Source: Spiroplasma floricola 23-6 (GTDB lineage: Bacteria; Bacillota_I; Bacilli_A; Mycoplasmatales; Mycoplasmataceae). Taken from it: a stretch of 64,000 nt of DNA. A program made the position numbers and the translations under genes. The notes beneath the pieces were generated by a model that was not told where the DNA came from, made no database searches, and saw only the letters and a program-made list of their open reading frames with translations. The stretch is from the NCBI RefSeq assembly GCF_002813555.1, contig NZ_CP025057.1, positions 62,001-126,000 of the forward strand, read 5' to 3'. How positions within the stretch are numbered: position 1 is the stretch's first letter; every line of letters starts with the position of its first letter. Shown here one piece after another: positions 42,443 through 54,314 of this stretch.

Positions 42443-44505
42443 TGGAAAAATTAATAAAAGAAAATAAAATAAAAAAGGAAAATAAATCAAAAGAGTTTAA
42501 AAACTTTAGTTTACTTTACTTAATTAATTTAAAATTGAGTCTTAAAAATGTAGGTTCAATTATTAGTGGAATTATTTTTTCCTTAATAACAATCATTTTT
42601 TTTATAATCGAATATACAAAAGTTATTGAAGCATCTTCTTTAAGCAGTTATGGTGTTTATAAATATTTAACATTTTTACTTGGAGGAATGGCTTTAATAT
42701 TTCATATACTTTTAAACTCTCTATATTTATTTAAAAAACAAGTAAAAGATGGTATATCTTCAATTGAATTAAGAGCTGGTTATAAAACTTGAAAGTCTTA
42801 TTTAATTAGAGTCCTTATTATCTTTACAGTTGCAACTATTTACATAACATCAACATTAGTAATAGCTTTAATTTTAAACTTTTCTAGTTTGAGTAATACT
42901 GCATTTTTCTTTAATCTGCATTATTCACAAGTTTTCTTTTTCTACTTTTTAGCTTACTTTTCAACAATAGTATTAGTTACTATTATGGTACTTTTTAAAA
43001 CATCATTAGCAACAGCATTTGGGATGTTATTTATGGTAGTACTTACAATGGCTCCAATGTTTGCTTCATTTAAATATATGTTAGGATATAGCGTTACAGA
43101 AAATTATAAAACAAATATTAAAATGATTGGTGCACAAGATTTTTATAAAACTACAAAATCAAATCAAGAGTGATTCAATGATAATGATGGCAGTGATAAT
43201 TCTAAATCTTTAAAAGGTATTAATTCATACTTAAAAGAAGTTTTAGATCCTCTAAAAGTATATGAAAAAACAGGAAATGAAAATGAAGGAAAATATAATC
43301 AAAAAATAATTCCTGAAGAGATGCTTCCAAGCTGAAACTTAAAAAAATATATTAAAAAAAATGAATTTATTAGTGGTGGTTTATATGACTATGAAAAAGC
43401 AATTAGTATAATTATGAAAAATATGGCTTTTGGTCAAGTTTATTATAATTATGATGTATTTAAAAGTGAAAGTAGTGGAGACTCAAAAAAACTTACAAAT
43501 AATTATTTACTAGAAACTACTCCAATATGAAATTTATTAAAAGATATAAATAAAACTGTATTGGATAATCAAAATAATATAAAGAATACTAACCAAGATT
43601 TAATTCCTTCAATTTTTGTTAAAAACTTAGATTGAACAGGAAAAACTATTGATACAGTAGATATGAATATTGATAGTTTTTCAAAAGAAATGTCTTCATT
43701 ACTTCCTCAGTACTCAATAGTGTTTGATTTTATAAACGATTATTATAATAAATATAAAACTGCTATTATTGCAGAAAGTAAAAATAACTCTGGTAGTTTT
43801 AATTCAAGCACTGCAATATATCATGGAATAATGGATACTCCTTTAGCATATGAATACAATAAACAAAATAAAAATAAAATACAGTTTTATTCTTGAAAGA
43901 AATTTTATGAATCTCGAAATCAAAGTTCAAATAATTATGGAGATGATGATTTTTGTTATTTAACTTTGAATAATAGTAGAGAACCTAAAAATGTTTGTGA
44001 TACAACTTCAAAAAATATAAAAAGTAATGACGAAATGGCTGAGGTTTATAAAAAATTTCCTGAATTAACAATTATTAATCAATTAATAATTAATTTATGA
44101 AGGGATTCAATGGAATTTAGTATAGGAGATTCTATAGAGGATGGTTTGTACAGTTATCATGAATCTACTATTAAATCAAATACTTTAAAAACAGATTTAT
44201 TTAGACACTTTGCTGCAATGTCAACTGGATTATTTTCACCAGTACTGTTAAATGATTCATATAATACTCAAAGTTCAATATTCTATCAAGGTCAGTTTTT
44301 AAATATATCAAATATATTTGACTTTGAAAATTATAGTTCTGAAAATAAAAGTGCTAAATCACCAATGGCACCAGTATATGAAAAAGTACAAATTAAAAAA
44401 AGAGTTGTATTTATGATACCTTTAGCATATGCAATGTATTTTATATTAATAACTCCATTAGCGTATGTTGGATATATTTTCTTTAACAAGAAAGCTAAAT
44501 TATAG
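42442..44505 (+). CDS. ABC-2-type permease 1 with large external domain
   Basis: 687 residues. A charged N-terminus is followed by five transmembrane helices (about residues 30-215), a long soluble region of about 430 residues that should lie outside the cell, and a last helix near the C-terminus (MIPLAYAMYFILITPLAYVGYIFF). It is the partner of the ATPase directly upstream. Twelve or so TGA codons are Trp. The external domain is rich in Asn, Lys and Ser, has no cysteine motif that I recognise, and diverges strongly from that of the second permease although the membrane parts match. Substrate unknown; exporter likely. Confidence 0.8.
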
Positions 44506-44522
44506 AAAGGAGCTTTAAGAAT

Positions 44523-45275
44523 ATGATTGAAATTAAAAATATAACTAGAGATTTAGGTGGTTTTGTTATAAATCAAGTAAGTTTTAAAATTAAAAAAGGT
44601 TCAGTAGTAGCATTTGTTGGAGATAATGGTGCTGGAAAAACTACAACTATTAAAGCTCTTTTTGGAGAACTTAAATTGGAACAAGGTGAAATACTAATGG
44701 ATGGGAAAAATATTTTTGAAGAAGAGAATCTTCAAAGAATCGCTTTTTTCCCTGATTCAAATAGTGTTCCTTTAAATATGAAACTTAAAGATTATGTATC
44801 ATACATTTGTGCTGTTAATAATATTCCAAAAAAAGAAGCTAAAGAAACAGCTGATAAAATATTTAAAATGCTTTCTTTAGAACCGTATATTAATAAAAAA
44901 ATTAAAAGTCTAAGTGCGGGTTGAAAAAAAAGAGCTATAATGGCAAGCGTTTTGGTAAGAACTCCTGAGTATATAGTTTTTGATGAACCAACAGCTAACG
45001 TTGACGTAGAAGCAAAATTATCATTTATGAATATTCTTCATGAACTATCAAATATTGGAGTTACAATTTTGATTACAAGTCATATTCTTGAAGAACTTCA
45101 AGAAGTTGCAAATTATGTAGTGTTAATTCGTGATGGAGAAGTTGTTTTAGAAAAAGATTTTGATAATAAAAAAGAATCAATAGCACAAATTTATAAAGAT
45201 GTAATGGCAGAAAAAAATAATGGAGAAAAACTTTTAAAAGAAATTTACAGTTTAAATGAAGGGGTGGTTAGTTAA
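44523..45275 (+). CDS. ABC transporter ATP-binding protein 2
   Basis: 250-residue ABC ATPase, a paralogue of the one at 41696. Walker A GDNGAGKTT, signature LSAGWKKRAIMA (another LSGGQ variant with Trp from TGA), Walker B YIVFDEPTANVD, H-loop ITSHI. AAGGAG precedes ATG 44523, 17 nt after the first permease, so all four genes are probably one transcript. The repeated ATPase-permease order indicates tandem duplication of a whole transporter module. Confidence 0.92.
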
Positions 45276-45276
45276 T

Positions 45277-47184
45277 ATGGAACAAGCAACATTAAAACTT
45301 GTTAAAACTCAAAAACCTAAAAAAGAAAAAAAATTTAATGGTTTTAAAACTTTGTATCTAATTAATTTAAAGAGACTAATTAGAAATAAGGGTATATTAG
45401 CCACTTCAATTATATCAATGATAATTACATTAATTTTCTCACTAACTGTTGCTAATACTATGAAAAGTCCAGAAACTGCTATGGAAATTGGATTGATAAT
45501 GTTATCTATTGGATTTATTATTCAAATATTTTTCTTTATATTATTTATGATAATTATGTCAACAGAATTAATTAAAAAACAAATGTTAGATGGTATTCAA
45601 AATATTGAAACCAGATCTGGAATGAAATTTAAAACCTCTTTTTTATTAAGATGATTAGTATTTATTACATTTGTTGGAGGAGTATGGGCTATAAATACAC
45701 TAATTACTATTTTAACCTCATCTTCAGTTTTGTTTAAATTCGATTTAATTTCTGGAATAATATTTGGAACATGTATTTTCTATTTATTCTTAGTATTTTT
45801 TTGAACACCAATAATATTTTTTATAACTATTATTTGTTCTATTGCTTGAAGTGTTATGTTAAATATATTTATTACATTAGTTTTAGTTTTTTCAGGAATG
45901 ATATCATCAATACCTATGCTATTTAGTAATGATCAAATACGAAATAATACAATGGTAATGAATTTAAATTTAAGATTAGAAATTGCAAATTCTTTTTATA
46001 ACACATTTAAAGATGATGAAAATATAAATTTTATTTTTAATGATAATGAAATGAATAATCAAACATCAAAGTTCTCAGCTGCAATCAATTCAAATAAGTC
46101 ATTAAAGACACAAAATATTAATGTGACAGATCTTTATTATTACAATTTAATATCTAATGATAATATAAAAGATAAAAGAGATGTTCAAATATTGGAAAGA
46201 TCTTTATATGGGGGAAAGCCAAATTTAAAATATTCTTATAATAGTGAAGATGCATCAGTTACACCTAAAAATGTATTAAGTGGAACAGATATTTTTGAAA
46301 AGATATTAAATCCAATTTATGAGGAAGTTTTAAAAGGGATGAAATCTGACAATAATAAACCTCCAGTATCAAAACCAGCTTACATGGGTGGTTTTATAAA
46401 TAAAAGAGAAACTTCACAGGGATTTCATGATTTAGCTCCTTTATCTAAATGATTATCAAAACAAGAAGATACAAAGAAATATGCATCTCTTCTTAAATGA
46501 GTGGAGAAAATTTATTCTAATTATTCATTTACATTAACTGCTACTAGACCTTATGGAAGTTATTCTTCTGGCAGCGGAACTTATGAGCCATATATTTTTG
46601 CAAGTAAATTTATCTCAAATAATAATCAAGAAAATTTTGATGATGAAATAAATACAGAAGCTAATAGAGTTTACAAGAGATATCCAGAATTAATGATAAT
46701 AAATGATATTATTACTGAAACTTGATTAAATACAATGATGTCAAGAACTGAACTTTATAGAAATACAATGTATGGTTCTTCAAGTGGATCTTCATTTAAA
46801 CAAGATGAAGTTTATTCAACTTATCAAGAATGAGTTAATAAATCTATTTTAAAAAATAATTTAAATATATTTCAACATTTTTCTATAATGTATGGACAAT
46901 TATTTGGTAAAGCAATGAATAAAGATTTAATTTTTTCAAATTCAATACTTGCTTATTCAGGAATAACAACTGGATATTCAAATTATCAAGATTTAAATAA
47001 AGTAGATATAAGAAATCGTAGTTCTCAAGATCAAAACAAACCTTTAGAACCAATTTTCAAAGATGTAAAATTAAAGAAAAAATTTGGATTTAGTGCACCA
47101 TTAGCTTATTTAATGTATTTATTAGTAAGTTTTGCAATGATGTATCTTGTTTATCTATTATGATCTAGAAGATCAAAAATTTAA
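45277..47184 (+). CDS. ABC-2-type permease 2 with large external domain
   Basis: 635 residues with the same plan as the first permease: charged N-terminus, five helices in about 25-220, a predicted external domain of about 390 residues, and a C-terminal helix (APLAYLMYLLVSFAMMYLVYLLW). Ten or so TGA codons are Trp. The start ATG 45277 follows AAGGGG; an in-frame ATG 45256 lies upstream of that site. The last residues WSRRSKI are cytoplasmic. A terminator follows. The two permeases could form one heterodimer with the two ATPases, or two separate exporters. Confidence 0.8.
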
Positions 47185-47194
47185 AAAAAATAAT

Positions 47195-47230
47195 AAAAAA
47201 CTACTAAATAACTTTTAAGTAGTTTTTTAT
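47195..47230 (+). terminator. Terminator after the ABC operon
   Basis: AAAAAACTACT (47195-47205) pairs with AGTAGTTTTTT (47218-47228). The remaining 170 nt before ptsI contain only A/T-rich DNA and the ptsI promoter. Confidence 0.82.
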
Positions 47231-47372
47231 TTATAATTTTCAAAGAAAGAATAAAAAGAAAAAAAGTATTCAAAAAAATGAAGAGAATTTAAAAATTTTA
47301 AAAATTAAGTATGAAATAAATTTTTAGATATTTTTTATACTTAGTTTCAATTATTAAGTCTAATAAATTGTG

Positions 47373-47378
47373 TATAAT
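47373..47378 (+). promoter_or_regulatory. Putative -10 element for ptsI
   Basis: A perfect TATAAT (in TGTGTATAATATA) lies 26 nt before ptsI, with CAGGAGG as ribosome binding site between. Confidence 0.5.
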
Positions 47379-47404
47379 ATATTTGTTTAGCAGGAGGATT
47401 CTTA

Positions 47405-49123
47405 ATGTCTAAAAAATTATCAGGAATTGGAGCAAGTAATGGTATATCTTTTGCAAAAGTATACGTACTTGATGAAAAACCAATTATTATATCAAAAGAA
47501 GCAACTAAAAATGTTGATTCAGAATTGTCAATTATAACTTCATCAATAGAGAAGGCAAAAAATGATTTAATAAAGCTACAATCTATTGCAAAAGAAAAAC
47601 TAGGTGAAGAAAAAGCAGCTATTTTTGAAGCGCACGCTTCAATTTTAGAAGATCCAGCAATGGCAGAAGAATTTACAAATTTAGTAAAAGAAAAAAATTA
47701 CAATGCAGCAAGAGCTATTAAAGAAGTAGCTGATAAATATGTCTCAATGTTTGAAGCAATGGATGATGATTATTTTAAAGAAAGAGCTGCAGATGTTAAA
47801 GATGTAACAGAAAGATTAATTAGATATGTTTTAAATCTACCAGTTGCAGATTTAGCAACAATAAATGAAGAAGTTATTATTGTTGCAGAAGATTTAACAC
47901 CATCACAAACAGCACAATTAAATCCAAAATTTGTAAAGGGTTTTGCATGTAATATTGGAGGAAGAACTAGTCATGCTGCAATTATGGCAAGAAGTTTAGA
48001 AATTCCAGCAGTTTTAGGATTGAAAACAATTGTACATGATGTAAAAGAAAATGATATTCTAGCATTGAATGGTGAAACAGGAGATGTTGAAATAAATCCT
48101 AAAAATAAAGAAGAATGAGAAAAACTTGTAAAAGAATTTGCAAAAGAAAAAGCAGAATTACAAAAATTAAAAGATCAACCAACTTTAACTAAAGATGGAT
48201 TTGATGGTTTTATATTGGAAGGAAATATTGGAAGTCCAAAAGATGTAGCTTCAGTTTTAGAAAATGGTGGAGAGGCAATTGGATTATTCAGAAGTGAATT
48301 CTTATATATGGACAATGATCATTTCCCAACTGAAGAAGAGCAATTTATTTCATACAAAAAAGTTGTAGAAGAAATGAATGGTAAAATTACAGTTATTAGA
48401 ACTTTAGATATTGGGGGAGATAAAAAATTATCATATTTTGCATTTCCAGATGAAATGAATCCATTTTTAGGATATAGAGCTATTAGATTTACTTTAGATA
48501 GAAAAGATATTTTCAAAGATCAAATTAGAGCTTTATTAAGAGCCAGTGCATTTGGCCCAGTAGGAATTATGTTTCCAATGATAGCAACTGTTGACGAATT
48601 TTTAGCAGCAAAAAAATTTACATTGGATTGTAAAGCTGAATTAGAAAAAGAAGGTCAAAAAATTGGTTCAGATTTAGAAATAGGTATGATGGTTGAAATA
48701 CCTGCAGCTGCAGTTAATGCAGAAAACTTTGCAAAACATGCTGATTTCTTTTCAGTAGGAACAAACGATTTAATTCAATATACAATGGCTGCAGATAGAA
48801 TGAGTGAAAATGTAACTTACTTATATCAACCATATAATCCTTCAATTTTAAGATTATTAAAAATGACAATTGATGGAGCACATAAACATGGAAAATGAGC
48901 TGGTATGTGTGGAGAAATGGCAGGAGAACCAGATGCAATTCCATTATTAATGGGATTAGGTCTTGATGCTTATTCAATGTCAGCTACAAGTATTTTAAAA
49001 GCAAGAAGTATTATGTCAAAACTTACTTTAAAAGAAACACAAGAATTAGCTAATAAAGCACTTGAATGTGAAACTTCAGATCAAGTATTAAAATTAGTTA
49101 AAGAATTAATGAAAAATAAATAA
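47405..49123 (+). CDS. ptsI: PTS enzyme I (phosphoenolpyruvate-protein phosphotransferase)
   Basis: 572-residue soluble enzyme that takes phosphate from PEP and passes it to HPr His15. The phosphorylated histidine is His190 in [13 protein letters not shown]. The C-terminal PEP-binding barrel shows [50 protein letters not shown] and a Cys in [12 protein letters not shown] at 48116 and 48896 are Trp. It is separate from ptsH (10 kb upstream) and close to crr (2.4 kb downstream), with the tag remnant between. Confidence 0.97.
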
Positions 49124-49125
49124 TT

Positions 49126-49150
49126 AAGGGCCATTAGGCTCTTTTTATTT
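49126..49150 (+). terminator. Terminator after ptsI
   Basis: A 7-bp stem AAGGGCC / GGCTCTT (49126-49132 with 49137-49143, one G-U pair) with loop ATTA is followed by T's. Confidence 0.7.
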
Positions 49151-49180
49151 ATTTAGCAAAATTTAAAAGGAATAAATAAA

Positions 49181-49740
49181 ATGGAAAACAAAAGATGTAA
49201 TTGAAATAGTCAAAATGAACAGTTAATTAAATATCATGATAATGAATGGGCAAAAATCGTACATGATGATAAAACTCTTTTTGAAACTCTTATACTAGAA
49301 ACTATGCAAGCAGGATTAAGTTGATTGACAGTTCTTTTAAAAAGAGAAGAATTTAGAAAAGATTCGATAATTTTGATTTTATTTTAATCTCACAATGAAA
49401 TCAAAATAAAATAGAAGAGTTATTAACAAATAAAAATATTATAAGAAATAAGTTAAAAATTCAATCAGTTTTATCAAACTCTCAAAGCTTTATTAGTATT
49501 CAAAAGGAATTTGGAACATTTGATAAATATATTTGAAATTTTATTCAAAATAAACAAATAATAAATAACTGAGATAAAGAATCACAAATACCTTCTCAAA
49601 CTGATCTTTCACTTAAAATTTCAAAAAATTTAAAGAAGAGAGGTTTTAAGTTTTTAGGTCCTGTAACTGTTTATTCCTTTTTACAAGCTGTTGGAATGAT
49701 AAATGATCATATAAATGATTGTTTTGTTAAATATTTATAA
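49181..49740 (+). pseudogene. tag: DNA-3-methyladenine glycosylase I with a frameshift
   Basis: From ATG 49181 the product reads MENKRCNWNSQNEQLIKYHDNEWAKIVHDD...LETMQAGLSWLTVLLKREEFRK, clearly the N-terminal third of Tag, the base-excision enzyme for 3-methyladenine. The frame then hits TAA near 49385. Moving by one base at about 49362, the rest continues as FDNFDFILISQWNQNKIEELL and onward to GFKFLGPVTVYSFLQAVGMIND near the end (TAA 49738-49740). One base is missing in GAAAAGATTCGAT relative to the family's RKAFDNF. This is either a recent inactivating deletion or a sequencing error. Several TGA codons are Trp. Confidence 0.85.
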
Positions 49741-49798
49741 TTTAAAAAGTAAAGAAATTGAGTTTTTATTGTAAAATTAATTTTGAGGAGAAGTTAAT

Positions 49799-50275
49799 AT
49801 GGGATTATTTACAAAAAATAAAAGTTTAGATGTATTTGCACCAGTTGATGGTGAAATAATAGATCTTTCAAAAGTTGAAGATGAAGTTTTTTCAGAAAAA
49901 ATGTTAGGGGACGGAATAGCTTTCATTCCTGAAAATGGAGAATTTGTAGCACCAATAGATGGTAAGTTAGTAACAGTTTTTCCAAGTGGTCATGCTTATG
50001 GAATAGCAAACTCAAATGGAGTTGAAATTTTATTGCACATTGGTTTAGATACTGTTTCATTAAATGGTGAAGGATTTGACATAAATGTGAAACAAGGTCA
50101 AAGTGTAAAAAAAGGTGATTTATTAGTAAACGTTGACATTAAAAGCGTGTTTGCTAAAGTTCCTTCAATGCATACACCATTGATATTTACAAGTGATTCA
50201 ATGAACGGAAAAAATTTTGAGATTCTTAAAACTGGAAAAGTTAAAAAAGGTGATTTAATAGCTCAAGTAAAATAG
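49799..50275 (+). CDS. crr: PTS glucose-type EIIA component
   Basis: 158-residue stand-alone EIIA of the glucose family, which carries phosphate from HPr to a sugar permease. The phosphorylated histidine is His80 (GVEILLHIGLDTV), with the supporting His65 (GHAYGI). It begins with the usual VFAPVDGEIIDLSKVEDEVFS fold start. GAGGAG precedes ATG 49799, and TTGAGT/TAAAAT-like boxes lie upstream. It has its own terminator. The matching EIIB/EIIC is not in the window. Confidence 0.95.
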   Translation: MGLFTKNKSLDVFAPVDGEIIDLSKVEDEVFSEKMLGDGIAFIPENGEFVAPIDGKLVTVFPSGHAYGIANSNGVEILLHIGLDTVSLNGEGFDINVKQGQSVKKGDLLVNVDIKSVFAKVPSMHTPLIFTSDSMNGKNFEILKTGKVKKGDLIAQVK

Positions 50276-50289
50276 TTTAATAATTATCT

Positions 50290-50313
50290 AAAACCTCTAA
50301 ATGAGGTTTTTTA
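50290..50313 (+). terminator. Terminator after crr
   Basis: AAAACCTC (50290-50297) pairs with GAGGTTTT (50303-50310), loop TAAAT, and runs into T's. Confidence 0.88.
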
Positions 50314-50360
50314 TTTATTTATATTACTATTTAGTAGTAAAATAAATAAAGGTGATTTTT

Positions 50361-51362
50361 ATGAAAGAAAATTCAAATAACTTTTGAACGAATTTAAAAA
50401 ATAAGAACAATAACTTTAGATCTAAACATTTTGATTTAAGTGAAGAAGCAAGATTTAGATTTGATATTTTAAATTATAAAATTGATGGAATGATTTTTGT
50501 TACATCAGTTTTAATTGTGCCTTTAATTCTTTCACTATTTATTCCACTTGTAGCTGATTCTAATTCAGCTATTTCTCGTGCTTCAGCATTTTCAATTTTA
50601 TATATTATATCTGTTTCTATTGGAATGATATTCAATTGTATTAGAAATCGGGCAGGATTTTTTAAAGGGGGCTATTTATGAATTTATATGTTCATATTAG
50701 GTCCACAAATTGTCTCTATAATTATTTTTCCTTTATTAAGGGTTTTTTTAAAGGGAAATGTTGAACTTACTAATTCTTTTGCTTCTTTAATAACAATGAT
50801 AGTAACAGAAGTAATTATTATTACTCTTGCTTTAATTTATGATAGAAAAATATTTAAAAGAGTAAAAGAAACAATCAAAAATAAATGAAAAGAAATAATT
50901 TTAGTAACAATTATCTGTACTGCTTTAATGTTTATTTTTGTTACTTTCATAATTCAAAATTTAATTGAAACTAAGTTAATAGGAGTAGGGGAAAGCAATA
51001 ATCAAGGTTCCTTAGTGAGTATATTAAAAGAGGACAAATATGGATTAAATGTAAAAATAGTTTATGCCATTATGTTATTTATATTAACTGTAATAGTTGC
51101 ATCATTTTGTGAAGAATTATGTTTAAGAAATAGTTTTAATTTAAATGCCTCAAATAGATGACTTGGCTTTGTTTCAAGTTCACTGTTTTTTGGTTTTATT
51201 CATTGAGGTCCAAATTTTGACTTTGGTCATATAATGAGTTATAGTGCAGCAGGCTTTATTTTATCAGGAATATTTTTATACACAAAAGGTAATATGACAT
51301 TTTCATGATTTGTTCATATGTTAAATAATTTAATAGCCTTTATATTAATATTTGCTATATAA
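50361..51362 (+). CDS. CPBP-family intramembrane metalloprotease
   Basis: 333 residues with about eight hydrophobic segments. The C-terminal half carries all three CPBP (CAAX protease/Abi) motifs: EExxxR as EELCLR (Glu251, Glu252, Arg256), FxxxH as FGFIHW, and HxxxN as HMLNN. These residues form the metal site within the membrane. Members cleave prenylated proteins in eukaryotes; bacterial roles include bacteriocin immunity and signal cleavage. The substrate here is unknown. Five or more TGA codons are Trp. It lies 24 nt before the pseudouridine synthase gene. Confidence 0.87.
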
Positions 51363-51386
51363 AAAATAGAAAAAAAGAGGTTATTT

Positions 51387-52280
51387 ATGACAATAATTAA
51401 AGTTAATCAAAATGATGTAGATCAAACAGTTTTTAATTTTATTAAGAAAAACTTTAAATCAACAAACTTATCTATTATTTATAAATGATTTCGAAAAGGA
51501 AAAATAAAAATAAATGATGTAAAAGTTAAAGATGGTAAAGTAAAAATTAAATTGGATGATGAAATTAAAATATATGACAGTAGTCAAACAGAAAAGAGAG
51601 ATCAATTTGTTGAAGTTGATTTCTCAAATTTAGAAATTATATATGAAGATGAAAATATATTAATTGTTGACAAACAACCAAATTTAGAAGTTCATTCACC
51701 AATTAATATTAATTTAGATCAAATGGTTAAAAGTTATTTGAAAGATAAGGGAGAATATAATCCTGAACAAGAAAATAGTTTTGTTATAAGTCATGTTCAT
51801 AGAATTGATAAATTAACAAAAGGTTTAGTGATATATGCTAAAAATAAAGTTACTTTAGATATTCTTTTAAAAGAATTAAACAATAAAGATAAACTTATTA
51901 AGCTATATTTAGCAAAAACAGAAAATAATAATTTACAAATAGGTAAAATAAATGGTTATATAAAATATGACAATGATAATCAAAAAGCAAGATTTAGAGT
52001 TGAAAAATTTAACAATACTAAAAAAGTTGAACAAATAAATACTTTAATTGATGATAAAAATAATATTTATGAAATTCAAATATTGACAGGAAGAAAGCAT
52101 CAAATTAGAGCTGTATGTAGTTTTTACAAATCACCAATATGCAAGGATTTCAGATATGGTGCCAAAAGAAGTGAATTAAAAGAAATTGATTTGATTGCAT
52201 ATAAAATAATTTTTAAAAATTTTGAAGGTCATTTAGCTTATCTAAATGAAAATGAATATAAATCAAAATATAATTTTTAA
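51387..52280 (+). CDS. RluC/RluD-type pseudouridine synthase
   Basis: 297 residues. An N-terminal S4 RNA-binding domain (about 1-65, FIKKNFKSTNLSIIYKWFRKGKIKIN) is followed by a catalytic domain with HRIDKLTKGL, whose Asp141 is the conserved catalytic aspartate, and the C-terminal LTGRKHQIRA. It isomerises uridines in 23S rRNA; whether it is the RluC or RluD type cannot be told. TGA 51487-51489 is Trp. AGAGG precedes ATG 51387. It is co-oriented with the CPBP gene. Confidence 0.9.
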
Positions 52281-52319
52281 TGTTAAAATTAATGTAATGT
52301 TTTTTCTAGGAGGTTGCCA

Positions 52320-54224
52320 ATGTTATCTACAAAACAAGGTATATTCAGTGTAATTGTTGGTACAACAATTTCCACACTTAATGCTATAATTCAGTTTTTA
52401 ACTATGTACTGAGTTTTAGAAAAATTTGGTACAGAGTTTAACGGGTTTGTACGTTTAGTAACCTCTTTTTCTGCAATAATCTCAACTGCAGAAGGAGCTT
52501 TAGGTATTGCAGCTTCTATTTTACTTGTTAAACCCTTAGTTAATAATGATTGAATAAGTGCAAATGAAATTTATTCAACAACTAAAAAAAGCTTCAAAAG
52601 ATCAGCAATTACTGGATTAATTTTAGTTTCTTTAACTGCTATTGCTTATCCACTTTATGCTGGAGTTAAATCTGGGGGAGGAAATATAATAGATCCTACT
52701 TCTTGAACAGATATATCAATGGGTTTAGTTGATAAAGATGGTACTATTTATGCCAATGCACAATATTGAATGTTAATGTTAGTTGCATTAATCTTTGGAA
52801 CAAAAAATTTTATTTCAGCTTATTGATTTAGTGTTTATGAAACAATAATTATTGCTAATAATAAAAATGTTATTAGAAGAATAATAATTTTATTTACAGA
52901 TGTTTTAGTAAGTGGTTTGACTTTCTTTTTACTTGCAAAAACTAAAAATCCTGTAATTCCTTTTATTCCAACCTTCTTTTATTCTCCTATTAAAGGTCTA
53001 TTAATTTATATGTATGTCAAAAGAAAATATTTATGATTGAAATATTATAAAGATTTTAATAGTTTTAAACTTAATACTACACAAAGTAAAATTTCATGAT
53101 CAACATTAGGTTCATCACTATTGTTAAATTCAGATATAGCAATAGTTTCAGTTATTTTGGGGTTGAATGTTTCGTCAACTTTATCACTTTATTTAGTTGT
53201 TGCATTAAATGTTAGATTAATTATGACAAATTTTGTAGTCTCCTTTAGAGAATTTTTTGTAACATTAGTTGCAAAAAAAGGAAGAATAAATTGAGAAAGT
53301 TATACAAAATATGAATTATATACTTATTTAATAGCTGCCTTTACATTTATAAACATGTCAATTTTATCACCATATTTCGTTAGTGCTTTATATGGAGAAA
53401 ACATTAATATTAAAAATGATATAGCAAGTCAAAAAGCATTTGAATATATGTTCTATACTCCTAAATTTTCAATATTATATGCTGCTGTAACTGCATTTAC
53501 TATTTTGTGTGATGGACAAATGACTTTAATACAAGCAAAAGGAAGATATGGAGAAGTATCTAAATTTCAAAATATTGTTGGTATTGTTTATATAATTTCA
53601 GCTCCCTTGATTACCTTTATTTTAGTTACTAGTGGTGTAGGGGGAATAAATAAATTAATTGTGGGAATAGTTATAATGTATTCAATAAAATTATTATGCT
53701 TAATTGTTAGATACTCCTATTTATGAATTTATGTTTGAAAATATGTGACATATAATTCAAATAAAAAATATGTTATAAATAACTTCTTAATTTTGATAGT
53801 TCCTACATCTATAGCAATTCTACTAAATCTTTTATATATTAGTAAAAAATTGAATATTGAAACTGCAACATCATCAGAGGGACATATCGCTCCTTTAATT
53901 GGAATGTTTTTTGGATTAATTTTTACATCTATTTTTGTACTAATTTTATTTTCTTATATTTTAAATGCAAAAGCATTTAATGGAATTATAAAGAATTTAC
54001 CAGTAGTTCAAAGAATTTTATTAAAAAAATCAACTGAAGCAAGAAAAAAACGTTTTGAAGAGTATGGTATAGATATTGATGAAATAGTTGATAACAGTGA
54101 TAAAATATCTCAAGCTATGTATGGAATTGAAGATTCTACAATTACTACTGAGATTATAGATGATCTTGCAGAAATAAAAATAAATCCTAAAAATGATAAT
54201 ATTTATATATTAAAAGGTAAATAG
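52320..54224 (+). CDS. Polysaccharide-flippase-like (MOP superfamily) membrane protein
   Basis: 634 residues with about 14 hydrophobic segments in the first 540, beginning MLSTKQGIFSVIVGTTISTLNAIIQFLTMYWVLEKFG, which resembles the first helix of Wzx/MVF-type lipid-linked oligosaccharide flippases. A soluble C-terminal tail (about 90 residues, KKSTEARKKRFEEYGIDIDEI) lies in the cytoplasm. Several TGA codons are Trp. AGGAGG precedes ATG 52320. The next gene encodes another large polytopic protein, and the two might act on one surface glycolipid. The substrate is not deducible. Confidence 0.7.
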
Positions 54225-54230
54225 AAAATC

Positions 54231-54254
54231 AATCGATTAAAATCGATTTTTTTT
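54231..54254 (+). terminator. Terminator after the flippase-like gene
   Basis: AATCGAT (54231-54237) pairs with ATCGATT (54242-54248), loop TAAA, followed by T6. Confidence 0.85.
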
Positions 54255-54314
54255 ATTTACTTTTTAAGAATCTTTAACTTGCTTTGAGATGCTATAATTT
54301 ATAAAGGTGATAAT

